NCBI GenBank assembly: GCA_963513935.1
Contig: OY740768.1
Span: 73,074,877 to 73,138,876, forward strand
Direction: 5' to 3'
Length of the DNA stretch: 64,000 nt
DNA from: Aphrophora alni
Lineage: Eukaryota > Arthropoda > Insecta > Hemiptera > Aphrophoridae
A program made the position numbers and the translations under genes. The notes beneath the pieces were generated by a model. It did no database searches. It saw only the letters and a list, made by a program, of their open reading frames with translations, and was not told the origin of the DNA. Each line of letters opens with the position of its first letter. Within the stretch, counting starts at the first letter, position 1. Positions 55,683-64,000 of the stretch are shown in pieces.

Positions 55683-56319
55683 GAAGTATATTCATGTTTG
55701 GAATGGAGAAATAACTTTTTTTGTTTTATTAACATACTAATAAGTAGAATGTAAATAAATTTAATGTAAAAAATTATTAAAAAGTTGTCTGAAAAATGTG
55801 TTTATCTTTGTTGTCTGAAAAATGTGTTTATCTTTATAGGAGTTTCAAGGTTAAACATAATTTTTCCCATTGGACCCCCCCCCCACCAATCCGCTGTCCC
55901 GGTTTGGCTCAAAGAAATTATGAGAAGCCTAGCATTACATCATCCTATTGTTTAAAACCTTACCTGTCCATACAAGAATGGACAGCTTGCTTATGTGGAT
56001 GATTCATCCCTAACTTACTCTGAATAATGACTTCATACATTTCTCATTTTATAATACATATATAATATATTTAAGTATAATTATTATAAACATAAGTAAT
56101 CTCAGAAATAACTTATACAAACATTATCCGATAAACTCACACTCACTTTTCTTTTCAAAAACTATAAAAACATACAACCTACAGAATGACAAAACAATCT
56201 TTACACATAATTTAAATGCCATGATCCACTTTTATCTTTCCAAACACAACAATAATACTATGAAAACATGAGAAAAATATAATAAAAGCATTGTTTAAAA
56301 GATAGAAACTTCTTCATAT
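55683..56319. other. Intron 4, no gene, possible hAT 3' end
   Basis: A C9 run and GCTGTCCCGGTTTGGC at about 55877-55905 may belong to the hAT 3' end, and similar TGTCCTGG text lies near 53325. The rest is AT-rich. Confidence 0.4.
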
Positions 56320-56861
56320 TTAGCATTTACGGCTGAGACTGATTAGCAAAGAAACGCTTGATTTCAGAATCTATTCTGAACTAATAAAATGCACTGGGTT
56401 TTTCATGAATCTACTTTACTTTTGAGATGACTACCAGATCACTGTATACACAAATGTTGCTCACCTCTTTTTCCTGTGGAGACTCTTAGGTATTCGGCGG
56501 GCTCTCTCTCGCTGGCTGGCAGTTCTCTCTCGCTCCCTTGGGGGTACGTTTCACAAAGACTTGCTACATCTCTACTTCGTTTTGGGCTTATATGCACTTG
56601 TGTAGTGTGTGGCAGTCATCGTACTCGTAAGGCAAGCATTTCAACACTCTTTGAATTATTTCGCAACTGCTGGCTCTATTCTAGTTTTCATATGTTCCTC
56701 CTTATTCTAATATTATATTTTATATTTATTATAATTATTCTATTCTTTATTTGATTACAATACATTTAACATACATATGTAATACTTTATAATAAATACA
56801 TACAATCATAATATTTACATACAACTGAATTTACATATATAATATATACTTAATCCTAACA
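56320..56861 (-). repeat. Diverged LTR-like sequence resembling the 10-17 kb LTR family
   Basis: It shares GTTGCTCACCT, the GTAAGGCAAGCATTTCA block and a TCCTAACA end with the LTR at 16958-17540 in the same order, but the middle differs (GC-richer, CTCTCTCGCTGGCTGG). Probably a solo LTR of a related subfamily. The left boundary is uncertain. Confidence 0.4.
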
Positions 56862-56967
56862 AATGTGATTTGTAAGCCCAATTAATTTTTCCACGGGCTT
56901 ACACTATTAACTTAATTTTCTTACTACAAATATTATGGAATTAATTTTGATATTGTTGTTCCAATAG

Positions 56968-57173
56968 GTTGAAAGATTCTACAGGTTGGCAACATGTATT
57001 CATATCACCACATATTGAAAGTTGTATAGAACGAGTTGCAGTGAATGCAAAGATAGGAGGAGGTGCAAGTCAAGGTGGAGTTAGTGAAGCAGCTTCAAAA
57101 ATGGTTGCTATTTCTTATGCAAGTCATATCCGTTTATGGGGTATTTCTGAACATGGAGCACGCACAAATATAG
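56968..57173 (+). CDS. KCTD3: KCTD3/SHKBP1-like protein, coding exon 5 (propeller)
   Basis: It joins exon 4 by completing Arg and reads LKDSTGWQHVFISPHIESCI, then ERVAVNAKIGGGASQGGVSE, then MVAISYASHIRLWGISEHGA. The family has LKE-SGWQLVF-SP, then IERVALNAKV, then DKMVAAAS-S-I-LW at the same spacing. HIRLWGI is a WD-type strand. The Gly-rich insertion between ERVAVNAKI and MVAI is longer than in vertebrates. The acceptor is CCAATAG and the donor is GTAAGC. It ends with the first base of a Gly codon. Confidence 0.94.
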
Positions 57174-57729
57174 GTAAGCTGTGGTATTGCGGAAACTTCT
57201 GTTATTGTGTTTCTTTAAATTTTTAATACATCCTGGGAAATCTAAAGATTTTGAATGACCACAAGGTCTAAGCTAAGTTAATGAGAAGAGTACAATAGTG
57301 TATTATTGATAAAACAATTCTGCTATGTTTTACTTATGTTCCATCACATCTTCTTATGTTTAAAGTTATCAATTTCTTTAAAATAACACTATAAACACTG
57401 TGGTTGGTGTCTCTTGTGCAGCTTGTTATATCCTCTGTGTTTTGTAATTTAAAATTCACTTTTGATTCTTAATTACATGTATAAAGTTTAAATTGTTTGA
57501 TTTCTAGAGTTAAATTTCTTGACTTCTCAGGCTAAGTCTTCTAGCTCTTCTATCTTTAGTTTATTTAGTTGTCATTGCTAATGTAGGTGTGACCTCTACT
57601 CTGTTTGTACTTTTACTTTCTCACGTGTACATAGTACAGTGAAAGTTATGTAATATGAAAAAAATTAATGTTGATTTTTTAATGGAAATATCCATTTTGA
57701 ATTCCCTAAAGCCTAATAAAAACCTAATC
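57174..57729. other. Start of intron 5, no feature recognised
   Basis: AT-rich intronic sequence. Confidence 0.5.
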
Positions 57730-58260
57730 TACTGTTGTCTTTGTATTGTGGTGAATCCACGGGAATTGGTCGTTCAAGAGTGAAGCTAGTCAGCAGACGT
57801 GAGTTACGCGTTGTTTTAAACCTTTCGGTAATAAACCTAAATGGCTGCCTAAACCGTTAATTGCGGGGTCTGATCGACCTCCGGGTGTTACGTAGTCATT
57901 ATTAGGTCATCCGACTAAATTGAGCAAGAATTATTATGACCTAAAAGTGTTAACATAATTCTCCCATCACGCCTGTCCTTAACCGTAAGTTGTAACCGAT
58001 AAGTTAAGTAATTATATAATTAATAAGTTAGTTTAATTAGTAAATTGTATCTCATCATAAGCTGGTTGTGAACATAGTGATTAGTTGGGTTGAGACTAAG
58101 CGTTAACTAACGTCCCAATATGTTTAATGGTTAAGTCCTAGCATGTTTTTCCAAACCCTCCTTCTGGAACCTTAAGCGGTTCAAACGTCTGGTCATATCG
58201 AATAACCAGGGCTGACGTTAGCCGCAGTAGTGTTTGACAGCTTAAACAAGTGAATCAATT
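57730..58260. repeat. GC-richer anonymous block in intron 5
   Basis: This stretch has clearly higher GC than its surroundings (GGGGTCTGATCGACCTCCGG near 57867, GGGCTGACGTTAGCCGCAG near 58209) and no open reading frame. Its sharp contrast suggests a mobile element such as a solo LTR, but no ends or family are recognised. Confidence 0.35.
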
Positions 58261-58554
58261 TTATTAAGATTGTTATATGGACACATTTGACCGTATATAA
58301 AGGCATTTTCTCCCCACAATAACATATTATTTGGAGATAAATTCTATAAGATCAAAACTCAAAATTCTGATTTTTTCAAAATCTGCTTTTTAGATTTATA
58401 TAAAATTTTTCTCAAATGTTATGTAAGGAGCCTCTAAGGAGCCAAACAAAAGTTATTTTTTGACATCTCCAAAAATTCTAGATCTAAAGTTATAAATAAA
58501 TATTAAACTTGACTTGTGAGTCAATACTTGTGAGATAATATTTTGTAGAATAAA
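58261..58554. other. Intron 5, no feature recognised
   Basis: AT-rich, no gene. Confidence 0.4.
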
Positions 58555-58785
58555 AACTGAAACACAAGATCTCACAAAAACTGTTTATACAATCAAACGC
58601 GTTTCAACGACAAAGTCGCCATCCTCAGTAATACATGAGCTACAATAACAAAACTATAACTAAACCAGCACTGCGCCAACCCCCGTATTTATACAAAACT
58701 AAACGGGGCGTGGCCTAAACCTACTTTCTAATATTAAGGCGTTAACAAGTGCCTAGCGTCAATCTAAATAACTTAATCTATGAAT
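58555..58785 (-). mobile_element. Inverted arm, left, Penelope-type terminal repeat with hammerhead-like core
   Basis: Reverse complement of 61037-61265. Both arms share AACACAAGATCTCACAA, AAACGGGGCGTGGCCTAAAC and CGTCAATCTAAATAACTTAA (the last on the inner side). On the minus strand it includes a hammerhead-type core at 58628-58601. Terminal repeats with such cores are known from Penelope-like elements. Confidence 0.65.
58601..58628 (-). ncRNA. Hammerhead ribozyme-like core (CTGANGA and GAAAC)
   Basis: The minus strand reads CTGAGGAT, then GGCGAC, TTT, GTCGTT, then GAAAC. CTGAGGA fits the invariant CUGANGA box, the next 15 bases form stem II (two G-U pairs), and GAAA follows directly. Stems I and III and the cleavage site were not verified. 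Confidence 0.5.
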
Positions 58786-58880
58786 TAGGCTCGATACAAA
58801 ATTCTATATTAAAGTAATATATAAAATGTAGTTTTAGATATAAGATTAGTTAAGAATATTGTATTAGTTAGATGTTAACT

Positions 58881-59011
58881 TTAACCCTCTATCCGACAGA
58901 TGTTAATTCTCTTTGTTTTTTTAAAAATGAATAAAAAATATTATTTTTATACAAAACCTAACTTATATGATATCGTTTTTCTTAGAAAGATGCATAGAAT
59001 TTATCTATGTA

Positions 59012-59087
<76 letters not shown>

Positions 59088-61038
59088 CGGAGTAAGTATG
59101 TTAGGTGTCAAAAAATGAAGGTAACATTTTTCAGAAAACCCTGTATCATCCAAAATCAATATCTTACCACATTTTTTCAGAAATACAAAAGTTTTGTATA
59201 ATATTTGTGAATATATTTAGAAAAAAAAAATTTGTTACATTTTCAAAAAAAAATTGTTTTACGAAAAAAGGAAAAATGTTTTTCCTAATTTGAAAAAATC
59301 ACCAAATTATCATTTCTACAAAAAAACTACAAATTATCATTTCCTTCAGAAAGGTGCATAGAATTTAGTTGCGTAGTGAAAAAAAAAATTAGATAAAAAA
59401 AATTTTGAGTTATTAGGTCAGGAATCAAAAAATCGTCCGGTGGCCTAGGCAAAAATTGGACAGAAAAGGTAATGTACACCATAGACAATTTCTTAAATAA
59501 TTTTTTCAAGTATTACTAGAGATTTGTAATATATTTATGGATAAAAGTTTCTAAAAAGAAAAATCAATTTATAAAATTTTCATTAGTTAGTATCTCAGAA
59601 CTCAAAAATTCTTACAAAAACCAAAGGCAAAATGCTAAATGAATGCCTATATTTACTACATCAGCATTTTTCCAAAGAATTTATAGATAAGCTTATATAA
59701 ATTTATATACATTTTGGTAAAAACATAATAAATTTATAAAATTTTCATTAGACAAAATTATTTTTATATGTAAACAAATAGAAATATGCTAAAAAGGTTA
59801 GACCAGATTAGAGATAGGTCTAACATAACCTATCTCTAGACAGCCTCAGTATTAGATATGTCTGACAATAACATTCAATAAAAACAATAAATTTTACAAA
59901 CAATAATACAGATATTATAATTTGTATACACAAATTATAATAAGTAAATAAACATACCTTCACAATAACAGAAATATAATCCCAAGCCACCGTACACGCC
60001 TACCACAATATGTCATTTTAGTACACAAACAAGCCTGAGTAAAACGGTAACTTGCAAGTCAGAAATAACCTAAAACTAATTCTAAGACGTAATGAGTGGT
60101 ACCAACTAAAAGATCTAAATTTCATCTTCCAAATAATGTAAAGATCGGTTACAAAATATGAATGTAAGTAAACGATATATCCTATTTAGTAAACTGCACC
60201 GAAAGAAAAATGAGTCTGGTTCGGTTTGGCTACTGCTTTGTAGAATAGATATATCTCGCGAACAAAATAACATACGATAATTTCGAATTCTTAGTTCGAA
60301 AGAGAAAGAAAAATACTATATATAATATTGTCAACTTATGGCATATAGACAAGAATTACCATTTCGTAAAATCATATGAACACAGAGTAAAGATTTTTCT
60401 ATATAAACCTCGTTGCATCTAGTGAGGCGATCTAGCGGAATGATCATCAACTTTATGGAATTATTAAATTTATACCTTTTGTGAAAAGGATTTTGGGACA
60501 CATGATTATGAAAGATCGAAATATCACCTTTACAGTGATATATAATTCATTTCGATAAAATAATATTTATTAGGATAATAGTTGAATTGAAAAATGTATT
60601 TTTTAGCGTGTATAAATTCTTGATTTTGTTTAATTTTTATATAGTAAAAACTATAACAGATAGAAAGATTTGGAAAGCACAGATCGAAAGAGAAAGATGT
60701 GATCTACAGAACAGTGTTATGTTAGATCTGTTTGACAGAAATATCGAATTGGGAATATTAGAGAAAAATGATGTCAGTTTTGTTTATAACTTGGCAGCGC
60801 AAATCTTTGAATTTACGTATCAAAAATATGCAAACTTTACCAATTTTTGGAATATTATTTACAATGTTTTGTGGTGATTTTTTTGCATGATTATGCATCT
60901 ACGGAACATTAGCTTTCCAACAATATTTTATTTATTGCAGTAGGACGATTCTAAATGGGCGGAATGTTGAATTGCAAAATACGTGTTTTTTGAGCCGATC
61001 AAGCGTCATGCATCGTGTTAACCCAGATAGAGGGTTAA
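58881..61038 (+). mobile_element. TTAA MITE family, copy 3
   Basis: It starts TTAACCCTCTATCCGACAG and ends CCCAGATAGAGGGTTAA, 2158 bp. It has the same orientation as copy 1 and shares AAAACCTAACTTATATGATA, AGAAAGATGCATAGAATTTA, ATCAAAAATATGCAAACTTT-type text near 60818, and TTTTTTTGCATGATTATGCA near 60882. A long (TA)n run is inserted near its left end. The open frames at 59105-59293 and 60587-60877 correspond to non-coding sequence in the other copies. Confidence 0.8.
59015..59083. repeat. (TA)n microsatellite within MITE copy 3
   Basis: About 69 bp of pure TA repeats. Copies 1 and 2 lack it, so it expanded after this copy inserted. The apparent Tyr/Ile-repeat protein at 58900-59085 is an artefact of it. 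Confidence 0.95.
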
Positions 61039-61265
61039 GTTATTTAGATTGACGCTAAGCACTTGTTAATGCCTTAATATTAGAAAGTAGGTTTAGGCCA
61101 CGCCCCGTTTAATTTTGTATAAATACGAGGTTTGGCGCAGTGCTGGTTTAGTTATAGTTTTATTATTGTAGCTCATGTATCACTGAGGGTGGCAACTTTG
61201 TCGTTGAAACGTGTTTGATTGAATAAACACGTTTCTTGTGAGATCTTGTGTTCGAGTTTATGTTC
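61037..61265 (+). mobile_element. Inverted arm, right, Penelope-type terminal repeat
   Basis: Mirror of 58555-58785, beginning directly at the right TTAA of MITE copy 3. It contains CTGAGGGTGGCAACTTTGTC and GTTGAAACGTG at 61183-61213, the same core as in the left arm but with the box changed to CTGAGGG, so probably inactive. Confidence 0.65.
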
Positions 61266-62044
61266 TACAGATCTTAAGTATTTGTTAGAAAATCAAAAGA
61301 TTGTTCATGAAGCTGTTCATAAAAGGTCTTAGAATCGTTTTAGCTGATATCACTAAAAATTTTGTGAAATAACCCAAACTAGTGTACCGAATTGGAAGAA
61401 AAAAAATGAATAAATAAGCCTCTTTAATTAAAAATTAAATTTCAATTAATTGTAATTTAAGCCATGATTACAGCAGAAAGAAAGCAAACTTAGACTCTAA
61501 ATATATAAATATCTTTCATAATATTGTTTAAAAAATTTGCAAAGATAGGTAAGCAACTTATTTATATCAACTTATCTCCTATAAGAAATACAAGAGATTA
61601 AACTTCTTAAAGATTAAATGTTTCTTATGTATGAGGGATATCGAGACATTTTATTGGAAGATGGTAACAAATATTGTATTTGGTTTTGTAGATGGGTGTG
61701 AGAATGGTTAGTACAATGCTTTTTATTAGTTTATTGTTTATTTACAAATGTATTATTTATAAATAATCTGTATTGATTCATTATTTGGCTAAATAATTAT
61801 TTCAAAACTGCCATTGGCAGCGAAAAAGCAAAATTTAAGTTGTTTAAATATAATTGAATTTATTATATTTGATAATAAGAGATTAAATTCCTTCCATTAA
61901 AAAAACTTGTTATCAAGTTATAATCTGATTTTCCATTAATATTGTAAGTTTTATAATTTAGAGTATTTGAACAGGTTTGTTTTATATTCTTCTTTCAAAG
62001 CATGTAATGGGGTCAAATTAAAATGGGTAAACTTCTTTTTACAG
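61266..62044. other. End of intron 5
   Basis: AT-rich, no gene. It ends with the acceptor TTTTTACAG before 62045. Confidence 0.5.
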
Positions 62045-62248
62045 GTACATTCAACTTGAATGTGAGAGTAGAATATCTGTTTTTCATTGGAAGTCAGTTG
62101 GTCGCTTTGTCTCCCACAGGAAAAATTGGTGTATGGCATGCAATGACTCAGCATTGGCAGATACAAGATGTAGTTCCTATATCATCGTTCGATACAGCGG
62201 GCTCCTTTTTATTATTAGGATGTAATAATGGTTCTATATACTATATAG
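62045..62248 (+). CDS. KCTD3: KCTD3/SHKBP1-like protein, coding exon 6 (propeller)
   Basis: It completes Gly and reads [20 protein letters not shown], then [20 protein letters not shown], then [20 protein letters not shown] followed by NGSIYYI. Vertebrate KCTD3 has [20 protein letters not shown], then [20 protein letters not shown], then [17 protein letters not shown], an almost residue-for-residue match and the strongest evidence for the family. GKIGVWHA is a WD-type strand. The donor is GTAAGT and the exon ends with one base of the next codon (Asp expected). The following exon is not in the window, so the C-terminal half of the protein lies to the right. Confidence 0.96.
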
Positions 62249-62930
62249 GTAAGTATAAATACAACATAATGTAGTGAAAATATCTTTTAGTTATTTATAT
62301 GAATGTAAATAATACTTTTCCTTAGTAAGTGATTGTTTATAGTTTATATATGTTTGTTATAATTTTTATTATAACACAATGATATAATTGTAATTACAAC
62401 AACAAAAAATACTATATTTCATAACTTTTCTGTACAAGAATTTTGAACTTGAATTATTCATTCCCTTGTTGATGGATTTTGATGAATCAGTAGATTTCAT
62501 TCCTTGTGTTACATAACTAGTCTTATCAACTCTTAGTTTTATTAGCATTTTGCTATAATAAGAATATAAATTATCATTATTACAATCTAAGGTTACAAAT
62601 AATATAATAATACCAATATTATTTTTGTTGTAAATGAAAACTCAAGAATATACATTACTATATATATTACATATTATAGAGAATTTTCTAATAGTTAATC
62701 AAATTTGCACAAGAATCTAAATAGGAACTTCCTCAATACCAATTTATTAAATCAATTTTTATTTTAAATGGGCTAAATTTTCCCTCTAAGCACATATCTA
62801 AGCCATTTTACAACCCAGAGTTCATATAATACGAAAAGTTTCCAAAAATGTTAACAACGGAGTGGAAAATTTATGAAATTCGCTATACTTTTGATTTTGT
62901 AGGCTAATGAATTGTAGGCAAGTTTCTCAA
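62249..62930. other. Start of intron 6, no feature recognised
   Basis: AT-rich intronic sequence. Confidence 0.5.
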
Positions 62931-63190
62931 AATCATTAACTGGGTCAAAACTCACTATATACATAGATACACTGTATACTGTATTCTATAGATAAAATCA
63001 TTAACTGGGTCAAAACTCACTGTATACATAAAATACACTGTATACTGTATTCTATAGATAAAATCATTAACTGGGTCAAAACTCACTATATACATAGATA
63101 CACTGTATACTGTATTCTATAGATAAAATCATTAACTGGGTCAAAACTCACTGTATACATAAAATACACTGTATACTGTATTCTATAGAT
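62931..63190. repeat. Tandem array, four 65/66-bp units in a two-unit higher-order pattern
   Basis: AATCATTAACTGGGTCAAAA begins units at 62931, 62996, 63062 and 63127. Units 1 and 3 share CACTATATACATAGATAC while 2 and 4 share CACTGTATACATAAAATAC, so a 131-bp dimer was duplicated as a block. Each unit also holds ACTGTATACTGTATTCTATA. Confidence 0.95.
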
Positions 63191-64000
63191 GGGAACATAT
63201 TTATATATATATGTACAAGGTTTATTTAGAAAGTATCCAGCCATTTAATATTTATAAATATATTCTGTTGCTTTGTCATTTTGATCTCCTTGTTAAATTT
63301 ATTAAGCATAGACACTTGTGTTTTTAACAAAATCTCGGGATCATGGTTTCTTTGAGGAAAATGTACTTATAATCATACATGGTTTAAATAACTCAGATTT
63401 ATCAGAAATAGATATTTTCTTTCCCATACTGAAATTATATACAATATAATATATACTGTATATACATAATAATAAATTGAATTTATGCAGTACTGTACTT
63501 CCCTGAAATACATACATTTATTTGAATATATAAATCTAGAATTCTTACATCTAACAATTTTCTTAAACTACTAATGTCCAATGTCTTTTATTGTCTGATG
63601 GAAATTCTTAACCCTATAATTACTTATACCTAACAATTTCTAATTTATGATTTTCCAATATCTTTAATCTTGCATTAAACTGAATACTAGTTCACAAAAC
63701 ATTATTTCAAGTCTCAAAATCTAAGATCACGTGATGGCGAGAGCATTAAATAGGACAATTCTCACCCTGTAAGGCTTTGTTCCAGCTTGGTTGTCAAAAG
63801 CTGCTATTGTACATTTTGGGTCAATTAGGGTTAAACTGACGAATAGATCGGTAAACTAACACATTGTACTGAATCTAATGTTTTAATTTTGGGGAAATTA
63901 TTATTTCTTAAAATTACCTAATAACCATAAGAAGTTTACAATATTTATTTTAAGTATTTAGCATTTTCCAGTCATAAAAATCATTTGCTTGCGATTCTAC
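63191..64000. other. Intron 6 continues, no feature recognised
   Basis: AT-rich with small TATA-type palindromes near 63440-63470. No KCTD3-family exon was found up to the window edge. Confidence 0.5.

Noticed and set aside
58900..59085. Tyr/Ile repeat protein
   Set aside because: Product of a (TA)n microsatellite.

Overview
This is an AT-rich, repeat-laden nuclear window from an animal, most likely an insect. The evidence is spliced genes with GT-AG introns, an arthropod-style transposon mix (mariner, pogo/Tigger, hAT, Merlin-like, TTAA-ended MITEs, jockey-type LINE, Penelope-like, Ty3/gypsy, copia), and protein matches to conserved metazoan families. The species cannot be named from sequence alone. 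No prokaryotic, organellar or CRISPR features were seen.

Two host genes are supported. On the minus strand, positions 4735-4859 hold the first coding exon of the ribosome-biogenesis factor NOP53; the rest of it lies left of the window. On the plus strand, six exons (8080-8132, 20044-20357, 24730-25065, 39023-39116, 56968-57173, 62045-62248) assemble with consistent phase into the N-terminal half (402 complete codons) of a KCTD3/SHKBP1-type protein: a BTB/T1 domain, a Ser/Arg-rich linker, then the start of the WD-like beta-propeller. The gene runs off the right edge. The two genes are divergent, with start codons about 3.2 kb apart.

Nearly everything else is intergenic or intronic DNA built from decayed mobile elements. 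0-4.7 kb: a TTAA-element end, a Merlin/ISXO2-like transposase relic and two hairpin MITEs. Intron 1 (8.1-20.0 kb): foldback repeats, a non-coding LTR retroelement with a tRNA-Gly primer site carrying a nested mariner, a second copy of that LTR element, and an RNase H-bearing LINE tail. Intron 2 (20.4-24.7 kb): two TTAA MITEs joined head to head as a roughly 3.26 kb palindrome. Intron 3 (25.1-39.0 kb): a Penelope-like RT plus GIY-YIG relic, an unidentified exon-like ORF, a LINE, a TTAA end with palindromic subrepeats, a diverged tandem repeat, Ty3/gypsy pol and gag pieces and a copia tail. Intron 4 (39.1-57.0 kb): a Tc1-like fragment, an internally deleted jockey element with a target-site duplication, a full-length pogo element with inverted repeats, a 29-bp minisatellite and a hAT transposase relic. 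Intron 5 (57.2-62.0 kb): inverted arms carrying hammerhead-ribozyme-like motifs around a third TTAA MITE copy. Right edge: a 65/66-bp tandem array.

No intact transposase or reverse transcriptase was found. The strongest candidates for something new are the TTAA MITE family with its transcribed palindrome, the hammerhead-like motifs in the inverted arms, the palindrome-studded TTAA end at 29.4 kb and the orphan acidic exon at 26.8 kb.
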